Positions 7,157 through 16,526 of a stretch of DNA of 39,904 bases are shown one piece after another. Below the pieces are notes generated by a model. That model was not told the DNA's origin. It saw only the letters and a program-made list of their open reading frames with translations, and did no database searches. Numbering within the stretch: the stretch's first letter is position 1; the number at the start of each line of letters is the position of its first letter. The DNA is from RGIG8785 sp045655245. Its GTDB lineage: Bacteria > Bacillota > Clostridia > RGIG8785. The DNA lies in contig JAZOOX010000029.1 in the NCBI GenBank assembly GCA_045655245.1, positions 1-39,904 on the forward strand. The letters are read 5' to 3'. Made by a program: the position numbers and the translations under genes.

Positions 7157-10100
7157 AAGTTTGCCTGAGATTTTTAAGGAAGTTTCCTTTTCTGAATATA
7201 CCGCCCTTTTATCCTGCGGAAAACTGGAGCAGGTCTTGGTCAACGCCGAAAAGCGGAGCGTTTTGTTAAAGTTCACCTTTTACTCCCTGATCGACCGTGG
7301 ACTGCTTTTGGGCATGACAGATGCCATCAAAAAGACCTATCGACTAAACGAGGTGTCGGCGTCGGTTACATACGACGGTATCCCCGGGGACGACGCCTAT
7401 TACCAGTCGTTGAAGCCTGTTCTTTATGCCATGCTCCCCGCCTCGGAAAGTCTGCTGGAAAACAGCACGGCGACGGTCGAGGGCGGGTGTATGGTCATCC
7501 GCGGCGGGAACGGTTGCGAGCTGTTTAACAGCGACCGCTACAAAACCGCCCTGTCCCAGCTGTTCGAGCAGGAGTTGGGCGTGTCCTTGCGTGTCCGTTT
7601 TGAAACCAACGAAGCCTACGACCCCGAAGCGTTCTTGAAAATGCAGGAGGAGGCGGAGCGGGAAGCCGTCCGCCGCATCCGTGCGGAAGTTGCGCCCAAA
7701 GGGGACGAGCAAATCCTTTACGGCAAGGAAATCCCCGACGGGGACGAGCCGATTGCCGCCTTAACCGAGGAATCGGGGCGGGTGGTCTTAAAGGGCCGAG
7801 TTTTTTCCACCGAATCCCGGGAAATCCGCGGGGGACGGATGCTCTTTAAGTTTGATATTACCGACTACACAGGCTCCACCACCGTTAAGATGGTAGAGCG
7901 CGCCGACACCGTTCTTCGTGTGATGGAGAAGGTGGAGAAGGGAATGGTCGTTCGCCTTCGGGGTGTGGCACAATATGATAAGTATGACCGGGAAGTGGTG
8001 GTCCTTTTAAACGATTTAATGAAAATCAAAGACCCCTGGGTCAAGACCGATGACGCCCCCGAAAAGCGGGTGGAACTCCACGTGCACAGCAAGATGAGCG
8101 CCATGGACGGCGTGTCCGAAATCAAGGAACTGGTCAAGCGTGCCGCCAAGTGGGGGCATAAAGCCATCGCCGTTACCGACCACGGTGTTGTCCAAGCCTT
8201 TCCCGATGCCATGGATGCAGGGAAGAAGCACGGCATCAAAATCCTTTACGGGGTGGAGTGCTATTTGGTAGACGAGGATGCGGCTTCGGCGGTCAGCGCA
8301 GGGGCGGGGCATACCTTCGACGATACCTTTGTGGTCTTTGACTTGGAGACTACGGGGCTGATTGCCGCCCGTGACGAGATCATCGAGATCGGCGCGGTCA
8401 AGACCCGCAACGGCGAGGTCATTGAACGGTTTTCCCAGTTTATCAAACCCACCCGCGAGATTCCCGAAAAGATTACCGAGCTGACGGGCATCACCAACCA
8501 GATGGTGGCAGACGCGCCTTCTGTGGAGGAAGTGTTGCCCCAATTCTTAGAATTTTGCAAAGACACCGTTCTGGTTGCCCATAACGCGCCCTTTGATACG
8601 GGGTTTGTCCGCTATGCGGCACACCGACTGGACCTGCCTTTTGCGTTTCCTGTGGTGGATACCCTGCAGCTTTCCCGTATTCTGTTAAAAGAGTTAAAAC
8701 GCCACAAACTGAACCTGGTCGCCGAGCATCTGGGGGTATCCCTGGAAAACCACCACCGTGCCTGCGACGATGCCGAAGCTACGGCGGGCATCTTCTTCAA
8801 GCTGGTGGAAAAGCTTCTCGAGCAGGGGGTCGAGTCGCTGGAGGAGTTGGAAAACTTCTGTCACAACGACGGGGACGTACTGAAAAAGGAGTACTTCCAC
8901 GCCATCATTTTAGCCAAGGACATGGTGGGGCTGAAGAATCTGTACCAACTCATTTCCGAGTCCCATCTGAAATACTTCCACAAACAGCCCCGCGTGCCCA
9001 AGCACTTGTTTTTACAGCACCGTGACGGGCTGATGATCGGTTCTGCCTGCGAGGCGGGGGAACTTTACAAGGCGTTGTTGCACGGGGCGTCGGAAGAAAA
9101 AATCCGTTCCTTGGCACAGTTTTACGATTATTACGAAATCCAGCCCTTGGGCAATAACGAGTTTATGGTCCGCAACGGGATGATCGACACCGAGGGGTTA
9201 AAGAACATCAACCGCAGGATTGTGGCGCTGGGTGAACAGTACAAAAAACCTGTTGTGGCTACCTGCGACGTCCATTTCTTAGACCCCGAGGACGAGGTGT
9301 TCCGTCGGATCATCATGAAGGGCATGGGCTTTTCGGATGCAGACCAACAAGCGCCTTTGTACCTGCGCAACACCGAGGAGATGCTTCGGGAATTTGCTTA
9401 TCTGGGGGAAGAAAAGGCGTACGAGGTGGTGGTCACCAACACCAACAAGATCGCTGATATGATCGAGGATATCAAGCCGATTCCTGACGGTACCTTCCCC
9501 CCGAAAATCGACGGTGCGGAGGAAGAAATCGAGCAAAAGAGTATCGAGCGTGCCGAGAAAATTTACGGTTCGCCCCTGCCCGAAATCGTTAAGACCCGTA
9601 TGGACCGCGAGCTGAGCTCGATTATCAAAAACGGGTTCTCGGTCATGTATATCATTGCCGAGCGTTTGGTTAAAAAGTCCCTGGAGGATGGGTATATGGT
9701 CGGCTCCCGTGGGTCGGTCGGCTCGTCTTTCGTGGCGTATTTAACGGGGATTACCGAGGTAAACTCCCTTTGTCCCCACTACATCTGTCCCAACTGTAAA
9801 CACAGCGAGTTCATCACCGACGGCGTTTACGGCAGCGGGTTTGACCTGCCTGACAAGACCTGCCCCAACTGCGGAACCCCTTACAAAAAAGACGGTCACG
9901 ATATTCCTTTCGAGACCTTTTTGGGGTTTGACGGGGACAAGGAGCCTGATATCGACCTGAACTTCAGCGGTGAGTATCAGGCAAAAGCCCACAAGTACAC
10001 CGAAGTCCTCTTCGGCGAGGGGAATGTCTACCGTGCGGGGACCATCTCCACCCTGGCGGATAAGACCGCCTACGGGTATGTGAAAAAGTACTTTGAAGAA

Positions 10101-11369
10101 AAGGGTCAGGTGGTTCACAACGCCGAATTAAACCGCCTGGTACAAGGCTGTGCCGGGATTCGCAAGACCACGGGTCAGCATCCCGGAGGCATTATGGTCG
10201 TACCGCGGTACAAGAACATTTTTGACTTTTGTCCCATCCAAAAACCTGCCAATGATATGTCGGCAGATTCCATCACCACCCACTTTGACTACCACTCCAT
10301 TTCGGGGCGTATGTTAAAGCTGGACATTCTGGGTCACGATGACCCCACCATGATCAAGATGCTGGAGGACCTGACCGGCATTGATGCCACGACCATCTCG
10401 CTGGACGATAAAGAGACCATGAGCATCTTTACCTCCACCGAGGCACTGGGGGTCACGCCCGAGCAGATCAACAGCGAAGTCGGCACCTTTGCCGTACCCG
10501 AATTCGGTACCGGTTTCGTCCGTCAGATGCTTTGTGACACCCGCCCCACCACCTATTCCGAGCTGGTGCGGATCAGCGGACTGTCCCACGGCACCGACGT
10601 TTGGCTGAACAACGCCCAGACCCTGGTCAACACGGGGGTTGCACCCCTGTCCAAGGTCATTTGTACCCGTGACGATATTATGCTTTATCTCATCCAGTGC
10701 GGAGTGCCCGACCTACCTGCCTTTAAGATTATGGAGCAGGTGCGTAAGGGCAAGGGCTTAAAACCCGAGGACGAGGCGCTGATGCGGGAGAACAATGTGC
10801 CCGAATGGTACATCGACTCCTGTAAAAAGATCAAGTATATGTTCCCCAAGGCTCACGCTACCGCCTATGTGACCATGGCGTTCCGTATCGCCTGGTTTAA
10901 GGTGCACCGTCCGTTGGACTTCTACACCGCTTATCTGACCGTCCGCGCCGACGCCTTTGATGCGGGGACGATGATGTGTTCTTCCGATGAATTGCGCCGG
11001 CAGATTGCCGCCATTAACGCCAAGGAAGACGCCACCGCCAAGGAAAAAGAAAAAATCACGGTACTGGAAGTGTGTATCGAAATGTACGAGCGGGGCATCC
11101 GTTTCCTGCCTATTGATTTGTACGAGTCGGATGCGGTTAAGTTCCGCAAAGTAGACGGCAAGATCCTGCCGCCGCTGTCCTCGTTGGCAGGGGTGGGTGA
11201 GTCTGCCGCCCGCAATATCGTTGCGGCACGGGAGGAGGGCGCCTTCTTCTCGAAAGAGGATTTGCGGGTCCGTTCGAAAGTGTCCAAAACGGTGATCGAG
11301 ACCTTAGAAGCACAAGGCTGTCTGGAGGGAATGCACGACAGCAGCCAGGTTACGATGTTTGAATTTTGA
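7149..11369 (+). CDS. polC: DNA polymerase III alpha subunit, PolC type (Gram-positive replicase)
   Basis: Main replicative polymerase of Firmicutes with built-in proofreading. The 1406 residues show, in order: N-terminal domain; OB-fold region (~210-290); PHP domain starting RVELHVHSKMSAMDG (~307); the inserted DnaQ-type exonuclease with FVVFDLETTGLIAARDEIIEIG (~395) and HNAPFDTGFV; the rest of PHP; palm and fingers with GSRGSVGSSFVAYLTGI, a four-cysteine zinc motif (CPNC...CPNCG, ~880-915) and PDIDLNFSGEYQ with catalytic aspartates; and the tandem HhH region near the C terminus. ATG 7149 lies within ispG, with GGAGG at 7132-7136. The SbcD-like gene follows after 11 nt. Confidence 0.98.
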   Translation: MSKSLPEIFKEVSFSEYTALLSCGKLEQVLVNAEKRSVLLKFTFYSLIDRGLLLGMTDAIKKTYRLNEVSASVTYDGIPGDDAYYQSLKPVLYAMLPASESLLENSTATVEGGCMVIRGGNGCELFNSDRYKTALSQLFEQELGVSLRVRFETNEAYDPEAFLKMQEEAEREAVRRIRAEVAPKGDEQILYGKEIPDGDEPIAALTEESGRVVLKGRVFSTESREIRGGRMLFKFDITDYTGSTTVKMVERADTVLRVMEKVEKGMVVRLRGVAQYDKYDREVVVLLNDLMKIKDPWVKTDDAPEKRVELHVHSKMSAMDGVSEIKELVKRAAKWGHKAIAVTDHGVVQAFPDAMDAGKKHGIKILYGVECYLVDEDAASAVSAGAGHTFDDTFVVFDLETTGLIAARDEIIEIGAVKTRNGEVIERFSQFIKPTREIPEKITELTGITNQMVADAPSVEEVLPQFLEFCKDTVLVAHNAPFDTGFVRYAAHRLDLPFAFPVVDTLQLSRILLKELKRHKLNLVAEHLGVSLENHHRACDDAEATAGIFFKLVEKLLEQGVESLEELENFCHNDGDVLKKEYFHAIILAKDMVGLKNLYQLISESHLKYFHKQPRVPKHLFLQHRDGLMIGSACEAGELYKALLHGASEEKIRSLAQFYDYYEIQPLGNNEFMVRNGMIDTEGLKNINRRIVALGEQYKKPVVATCDVHFLDPEDEVFRRIIMKGMGFSDADQQAPLYLRNTEEMLREFAYLGEEKAYEVVVTNTNKIADMIEDIKPIPDGTFPPKIDGAEEEIEQKSIERAEKIYGSPLPEIVKTRMDRELSSIIKNGFSVMYIIAERLVKKSLEDGYMVGSRGSVGSSFVAYLTGITEVNSLCPHYICPNCKHSEFITDGVYGSGFDLPDKTCPNCGTPYKKDGHDIPFETFLGFDGDKEPDIDLNFSGEYQAKAHKYTEVLFGEGNVYRAGTISTLADKTAYGYVKKYFEEKGQVVHNAELNRLVQGCAGIRKTTGQHPGGIMVVPRYKNIFDFCPIQKPANDMSADSITTHFDYHSISGRMLKLDILGHDDPTMIKMLEDLTGIDATTISLDDKETMSIFTSTEALGVTPEQINSEVGTFAVPEFGTGFVRQMLCDTRPTTYSELVRISGLSHGTDVWLNNAQTLVNTGVAPLSKVICTRDDIMLYLIQCGVPDLPAFKIMEQVRKGKGLKPEDEALMRENNVPEWYIDSCKKIKYMFPKAHATAYVTMAFRIAWFKVHRPLDFYTAYLTVRADAFDAGTMMCSSDELRRQIAAINAKEDATAKEKEKITVLEVCIEMYERGIRFLPIDLYESDAVKFRKVDGKILPPLSSLAGVGESAARNIVAAREEGAFFSKEDLRVRSKVSKTVIETLEAQGCLEGMHDSSQVTMFEF

Positions 11370-11380
11370 GGTGAAAGATA

Positions 11381-12463
11381 GTGAAAGTTTTGCATATTGC
11401 CGATGTTCACCTGACCTCCCGCACCGACCGTTCCGCCCGTGAGGCGGAGCGGGCAGACCGTTTGTTTGAGCGGCTGACCCAAGCCGTTGCGGAAGGGGCA
11501 GAACTCCTGCTGATCGCGGGGGATTTGTTTGACTCACCCTTCGAGAGCGAGTCGCTGACCCGCCGTGTTTTTGCTGCCCTGGCGGGGCTTGGCATTCCGG
11601 TCTGCATCATTGCGGGGAACCACGACTGCGCCTGCATCGGCAGTACCTATGCCAAGACCGATTTCCCCTCAAACGTCCATTTTTTAAACGGCACGGTGTT
11701 TGAAACCGAAGCCTTTGCCGTTTACGGGGCGTCCTTTACCGCCCCTTACGAATCCCGTCGGGTACTGGACGCCTTTTCGGTTACCGACCCCGACAAGATC
11801 AATATTTTACTTCATCACGGGGACTTGGTTTCCCCGGGTGGAGGGAGCGATTATGCGCCCTTCTCGAAAGACGAACTTGCCGAAAGCGGCGTCGATTATG
11901 CGGCGCTGGGGCATATCCACAAACAGACCGTCCCCGAAAAGGCGGGGCGGACCGTCTACGCCTATGCGGGGATCCCCGACGGCCGCGGCTTTGACGAGCT
12001 GGGCGAGCGGGGCGGCTGGATGCTGGACATCCAAAAAGGCGCCGTCACTCATGCCTTCTTTCCTATGTCGGGACGGCGTTATATCGAGCAGACGGTGGAT
12101 TTAAGCGGGTTGACCCATACTGCCGCCTGTGCCGAAAAGATCCTGAAGGAGCTGTCGGGCACCCGAGAGGATGCTTACAAAATCCGCTTGACGGGACAGG
12201 CGCATTTTCCCTTGTCGGTGAAGGCACTGGGGGAGGCGCTGTCCGAACTGTACTTTGTCAAGTGCATTGACGAGTGCGGACAGGAAGCCGACCCGTCCGA
12301 GGGGTTTGACGGCTACTCGTTGGTGGGGCTGTTCCACCAATCGGCAATGGAGAAGATCAACGCCGCAACCGACGAAGAAAGCCGCCGCGTATTTGAACTG
12401 GCGCGGTCTGTCGGTCTGGCGGCGTTGCTGGAACAACCGCTTCGGGGGGTGGAGGAAGAATGA
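11381..12463 (+). CDS. Metallophosphoesterase, SbcD/YhaO-like DNA repair exonuclease
   Basis: Calcineurin-fold nuclease subunit expected to act with the overlapping ATPase gene downstream as an Mre11-Rad50-type complex. All five metal-binding motifs are visible: IADVHL (D-x-H, residues ~6-11), AGDLFDS, AGNHDC, LHHGDL and LGHIHKQT. The 360-residue length and pairing with a shortened SbcC-like protein resemble Bacillus YhaO/YhaN more than E. coli SbcCD. Start is GTG 11381 with GAGGTG just upstream; no ATG fits better. The next gene starts inside its stop codon region (ATGA at 12460). It follows polC by 11 nt and is probably co-transcribed. DNA repair role is inferred from family. Confidence 0.88.
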   Translation: MKVLHIADVHLTSRTDRSAREAERADRLFERLTQAVAEGAELLLIAGDLFDSPFESESLTRRVFAALAGLGIPVCIIAGNHDCACIGSTYAKTDFPSNVHFLNGTVFETEAFAVYGASFTAPYESRRVLDAFSVTDPDKINILLHHGDLVSPGGGSDYAPFSKDELAESGVDYAALGHIHKQTVPEKAGRTVYAYAGIPDGRGFDELGERGGWMLDIQKGAVTHAFFPMSGRRYIEQTVDLSGLTHTAACAEKILKELSGTREDAYKIRLTGQAHFPLSVKALGEALSELYFVKCIDECGQEADPSEGFDGYSLVGLFHQSAMEKINAATDEESRRVFELARSVGLAALLEQPLRGVEEE

Positions 12464-14466
12464 AACTTTTGAAACTGACGTTACATTCCTTCGGTCGGTA
12501 CAAGAATACGGTCATTGATTTGGACGGTGGCCTGAACGTTTTGTACGGGTCTAACGGTGCGGGGAAAAGCACCCTGATCCACTTCCTGCTTTGGATGTTA
12601 TACGACCCCGAAAGCCGCAAACGCACCCTGCGGGAGAAACTGCGGGAGCGGTTTCGTCCCTGGGACGGATCGGCACTGTCGGGGGAACTGGAGTTTGAAA
12701 AAGACGGCGTTCCCTACCGCATGGAACGCTATTATGATACCCCTGCCAAAAAACGCTTTGCCGTTTACCACGGTATCAGCGGCGAGGAGGTCACCGCCGA
12801 CTTTTTGCCCACGGCGGGGGAAGCCCTGTTCGGCTTTGGGCAGGAGGCGTTTTTGCGCACCTTTTTTGTAGGGCAGTTAGGCTCCCCCTTTGAAAAAGAG
12901 GGGAAGGCGGATGAGGTGCAAACGGCACTGCTCAACCTGTCCACAGGCGGAGACGCTACCGTTTCGGCGCAAAAAGCCGTTAAGACCTTAGCGGATGCGG
13001 CAAAGTATTTTCGGCTGAAATCGGGGAAGGGTGGTGCCATCGGCAAGGTGGAGGAACAGCTGGACCGTCTGAACGAGACCCTGGACCAACGCCGTCGTCG
13101 GGAAGCTGACCTGAACCTTAAAATCCGCCGTTTGGAGCAGGTGACCGCTCAGGTAGAGGAGCAAAAACGCGCCAAAGCCGCCGCGGCGTATCAGGCACAG
13201 CAAAAACGGGCGGAACAGTTGGCCGCCCTTGCGGAAGAAGAAAAAGAACTGGCGGGTGCGGTTCAGCGAGTCGCATTGTTGCTGGAAGGGGTCGATACCG
13301 ACCGTCTCCCCGATGCCGAGGATGCCTGCCGTTTGCAGAAAAGCACAGAAGAACGGTTGAGCGAGGTCCTGCGGGAGCGGGAGGAATGGACTGTTCGGGA
13401 AAGACTGTCCCGGGAACAGGCAGACCGTCAGCGGGAAGAGACTGCCGCTCGTGCCGCATCGAAGAAAAAGACCCTGCTGATGGCAGGCGGGGCGTTGGCA
13501 CTGCTGGGCGTCATCGGTCTTTGGATCATCTACTTTGCCTTTTTGCTGATTCTTTTGGGCGGAGGATTGATGGTTTGGGGGATGTTGCAAAAGCCCAAGG
13601 CAGTTACCATGACCGTCGAGGATCATTCGGCGCAGATTGCCCGACTGACCGAGGAAGAATCCGCCCTGAAAGACAGGGCTGCCGCCGCGGAAAAGACCCT
13701 GACCGAGGTGTTCGGTCGGGCGGTGACCGAAGCGGACGTGCGCCTTGCCGTCACCCGCTTCAACGACCGCAAACTTTTGGAGATGAAACGGCAGGAGCTG
13801 GACAAGCGCCGTTCCTTATTGGGAGAGGCGACCGAGGCGGTCCCGCCCGTGGATTATGACGGTCCCGCTTTTGACGAGGGGTTGTTCCGCCGTCTGCTGA
13901 CCGAGTGGGGAAGCCTGACTTCCGAACTGGAGAGCGGTTTTGCAGGACTTCCCGATGAACGTACCCTGCTGGAATCCATCGCCTGGGAAGAGGAGCGGTT
14001 GGTGTCCTTGCGACGGAAGCATGCCGCCTTGACCCTGGCGGCAGAATGGATCCAAGAACAGACTGCCGTACTGCAGAACAGCTTTGGACCGCAACTCAAC
14101 CGTGGGGCGGCAGAAGTGCTGTCCTGTCTGACCGAGGGGGCTGTGACGGGGGTACGGGTATCGGGCGAGTATAAAATGGAACTCACCGACCGTGACGGAA
14201 GCCACGCTCTGGACTATTTCTCCAACGGCACCGTTGACCAGGCGTATCTGTCTCTGCGGCTGGGGATTTTGGATTTATTAGAGAAAAACGGGGACGGGCC
14301 TTTGATTTTAGACGATGTGTTTTGTCAGTATGACGAGGCGCGTTTGCGGGCAGGACTGGCGTTTTTGGGTAAGCGGGCGGCAAGCCAGCAGATCCTTTAC
14401 TGCACCTGTCGCAAAGAAAGTTACCCCGAAGGCACGAAGATTATAAATTTAGATGGACTTTTTTAA
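12460..14466 (+). CDS. SMC-like ATPase of the SbcC/YhaN type with two membrane helices
   Basis: Rad50-like ATPase partner of the preceding nuclease. The N terminus carries LHSFGRYKNTVIDL and Walker A GSNGAGKST (~32-40). The C terminus carries DYFSNGTVDQAYLSLRLG (signature-like) and PLILDDVF (Walker B). Between them lie charged coiled-coil stretches (~190-335 and 395-440), interrupted near 345-385 by two hydrophobic helices (MAGGALALLGVIGLWIIYFA, then FLLILLGGGLMVWG). A membrane hairpin inside the coiled coil is a YhaN-type feature and would place the complex at the membrane. At 668 residues it is compact compared with typical YhaN or SbcC (~900-1100). It is the last gene before a new promoter. 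Confidence 0.85.
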   Translation: MKLLKLTLHSFGRYKNTVIDLDGGLNVLYGSNGAGKSTLIHFLLWMLYDPESRKRTLREKLRERFRPWDGSALSGELEFEKDGVPYRMERYYDTPAKKRFAVYHGISGEEVTADFLPTAGEALFGFGQEAFLRTFFVGQLGSPFEKEGKADEVQTALLNLSTGGDATVSAQKAVKTLADAAKYFRLKSGKGGAIGKVEEQLDRLNETLDQRRRREADLNLKIRRLEQVTAQVEEQKRAKAAAAYQAQQKRAEQLAALAEEEKELAGAVQRVALLLEGVDTDRLPDAEDACRLQKSTEERLSEVLREREEWTVRERLSREQADRQREETAARAASKKKTLLMAGGALALLGVIGLWIIYFAFLLILLGGGLMVWGMLQKPKAVTMTVEDHSAQIARLTEEESALKDRAAAAEKTLTEVFGRAVTEADVRLAVTRFNDRKLLEMKRQELDKRRSLLGEATEAVPPVDYDGPAFDEGLFRRLLTEWGSLTSELESGFAGLPDERTLLESIAWEEERLVSLRRKHAALTLAAEWIQEQTAVLQNSFGPQLNRGAAEVLSCLTEGAVTGVRVSGEYKMELTDRDGSHALDYFSNGTVDQAYLSLRLGILDLLEKNGDGPLILDDVFCQYDEARLRAGLAFLGKRAASQQILYCTCRKESYPEGTKIINLDGLF

Positions 14467-14482
14467 AAAACTGTGGTATAAT
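14454..14482 (+). promoter_or_regulatory. Extended -10 promoter for the Asp23-fakA-recG operon
   Basis: TGG immediately before TATAAT (14477-14482) forms an extended -10 element. The -35 position (TGGACT, 14454-14459) is weak and lies in the last codons of the ATPase gene. Confidence 0.6.
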
Positions 14483-14525
14483 AAACCAAATAGCGATAGT
14501 ATGGAAACGAAAAGGAGGATTTTTC

Positions 14526-14879
14526 ATGTCTGCTAAGTTGTTAAACGAACTGGGATTGATTGAAATTGATTCGGACGTTATCGCTAAAATCGCCGGATTC
14601 GAAGCCACCAAATGCTACGGTGTGGTGGGAATGGCGTTTAAGAATAAGACGGACGGACTGGTCAGTTTGCTCCGCCGTGAGTCCATCAGCAAGGGCGTCC
14701 ACGTTGCCGTTCGTGACGAGAAGCTGGTCATCGACCTGCACATCGTCGCCGAATACGGTATCAACATCGCCGAGATTTCGAAGAACATTGTTTCCAATGT
14801 AAGTTATGTGATTGAAAAGCTCACCGGGTTTGCGGTAGCTGAAGTGAATCTGTACGTGGACAGTGTCCGCGTAGACTAA
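14526..14879 (+). CDS. Asp23/Gls24 family envelope-stress protein (YloU-like)
   Basis: Small (117 residues) soluble protein of the Asp23/DUF322 family. Recognisable features are an N-terminal LGLIEIDSDVIAKIAGFEATKCYGVVG-like stretch, followed by VHVAVRDEKLVIDLHIVAEYG and a C-terminal VIEKLTGFAVAEVNLYVDSV. An AAAGGAGG ribosome binding site lies 10 nt before ATG 14526. It precedes a FakA/YloV gene and then recG, the same neighbourhood as Bacillus yloU-yloV. Its biochemical role is not well defined; relatives associate with the membrane through partners. Confidence 0.9.
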   Translation: MSAKLLNELGLIEIDSDVIAKIAGFEATKCYGVVGMAFKNKTDGLVSLLRRESISKGVHVAVRDEKLVIDLHIVAEYGINIAEISKNIVSNVSYVIEKLTGFAVAEVNLYVDSVRVD

Positions 14880-14897
14880 TTCCGAGGAGGAACTGAT

Positions 14898-16526
14898 ATG
14901 CATTCAGTAATTGATGGAGCGCTGCTTCGCGGAATGGTCCTTTCTGCGGCAAACACGCTTTCTAACCGTAAAAAGGAACTGAACGATTTAAACGTATTCC
15001 CGGTCCCCGACGGGGACACCGGCACCAATATGTCCATGACGATTCTTGCCGCCGCAGGTGCGGTAGAGGCGGAACCGTCCTTGGAGATCGGCAGGATTGC
15101 GGATAAACTGTCCTCGGCGTCTTTGCGCGGGGCACGGGGCAACTCGGGCGTTATTCTGTCCCAGTTGATCCGCGGCTTTTCCAAAGCCATCCGCGAGGCC
15201 GAGGTCATTGACTTGCCTACCCTTGCCGCAGCACTGCAGGCGGGTACTGACACCGCCTACCGTGCGGTTATGAAGCCTACCGAAGGGACGATTTTGACCG
15301 TTGCCCGTTACGGTTCCGAGTATGCCGTTTCGGCAGCAGAGACCGCTACCGACATCCTTTCGTTCTTAGAAGGGGTGCTGGAACAGCAAAAGGTCGCTCT
15401 TGCCAAAACCCCCGAAATGCTCCCCGCCTTAAAGCAGGCGAAGGTGGTCGATGCGGGCGGTGCAGGCCTGGTTGCTTTGTTTGAAGGGGCTTTGGCGTTC
15501 TTGAAGACGGGCGAGATTGTCGCCTTGTCCGACCAGACCGCGGTTGCCACCAAGATCGCTTCGGCACCTGCCAGAGCGACGGGGGACATCGAGTTCCGCT
15601 ACTGTACCGAGTTTATCATCCAGAAGTACCGCCCGGGGACGGCAGTAGACCGTTTCCGTTCCGAGATTGCACCTCGGGGTGACTGTATGCTGGTCATCGA
15701 CGACGACGAAATCGTTAAGGTGCATATCCACACCAACAACCCCGGCTTTGTATTGGAGCAGGCGGTTAAACTGGGTACCTTGGTGAATATCAAGATTGAC
15801 AATATGGAAGAACAGCACAACGAGACGATTGAGATGGACGAACCCGTTCAAGAAGATAACACTCCCGAAAAGGATTTTGGGTTTGTTACCGTTGCTGCAG
15901 GGGAAGGCTTTGCCGCTTTGTTCCGTGATCTGGGGTGCGACACCGTTATTGAAGGCGGTCAGACCATGAACCCCAGCACCGAGGACATCTTAAACGCCAT
16001 CAACCGCGTTCGCGCCCGTCATGTGTTCGTGCTGCCCAACAACAAAAACATCATCTTAGCGGCGGAACAGGCAAAAGCCCTTGCCGAAAAAGAGGTTACC
16101 GTGATTCCTACCAAGACGGTGCCGCAGGGCATCACCGCCCTCTTTAACTTTGACGAGACCGCTTCTCCGTCCGACAATGAAGAGGCAATGCGGGAGGGTA
16201 TTTCCGGGGTCAAGACCCTGCAGGTTACCTTTGCCGCACGGTCTACCGTTTTGGACGAACGGGAGATTACCGAAGGGGACTACCTGGGCTTGTTGGAAAA
16301 CAAGCTGGTCCATATTGCCAAGACCAGTGCCGAGGATGTGCTGACCGCCCTGTTGAAGGAACACGCCGCTGACGCCGAAATGATCACCCTTTATTACGGC
16401 GAAGACGTGACCGAGGGCGCCGCCAACGCCTTGGCAGAGCGTGTGGGAGAAAGCTTCCCCAACGCCGAAGTCCAGGTGCTTTGCGGTGCACAGCCCCTGT
16501 ACTATTATATTGCATCTGTGGAATAA
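14898..16526 (+). CDS. fakA: Fatty acid kinase ATP-binding subunit FakA (DAK2 domain, YloV-like)
   Basis: With a FakB fatty-acid-binding partner it phosphorylates exogenous fatty acids for membrane lipid synthesis. The 542-residue protein has an N-terminal DAK2 kinase domain (~1-200) with NVFPVPDGDTGTNMSMT, the metal/ATP-binding aspartate motif, and SSASLRGARGNSGVILSQL. A central domain follows with EFRYCTEFIIQKY and VKVHIHTNNPG. The C-terminal DegV-like domain contains VLPNNKNIILAAEQA and TKTVPQGITALFNF. A GAGGAGG site precedes ATG 14898. It lies 18 nt after the Asp23 gene and overlaps recG by one base. No FakB gene is in the window. Confidence 0.93.
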   Translation: MHSVIDGALLRGMVLSAANTLSNRKKELNDLNVFPVPDGDTGTNMSMTILAAAGAVEAEPSLEIGRIADKLSSASLRGARGNSGVILSQLIRGFSKAIREAEVIDLPTLAAALQAGTDTAYRAVMKPTEGTILTVARYGSEYAVSAAETATDILSFLEGVLEQQKVALAKTPEMLPALKQAKVVDAGGAGLVALFEGALAFLKTGEIVALSDQTAVATKIASAPARATGDIEFRYCTEFIIQKYRPGTAVDRFRSEIAPRGDCMLVIDDDEIVKVHIHTNNPGFVLEQAVKLGTLVNIKIDNMEEQHNETIEMDEPVQEDNTPEKDFGFVTVAAGEGFAALFRDLGCDTVIEGGQTMNPSTEDILNAINRVRARHVFVLPNNKNIILAAEQAKALAEKEVTVIPTKTVPQGITALFNFDETASPSDNEEAMREGISGVKTLQVTFAARSTVLDEREITEGDYLGLLENKLVHIAKTSAEDVLTALLKEHAADAEMITLYYGEDVTEGAANALAERVGESFPNAEVQVLCGAQPLYYYIASVE

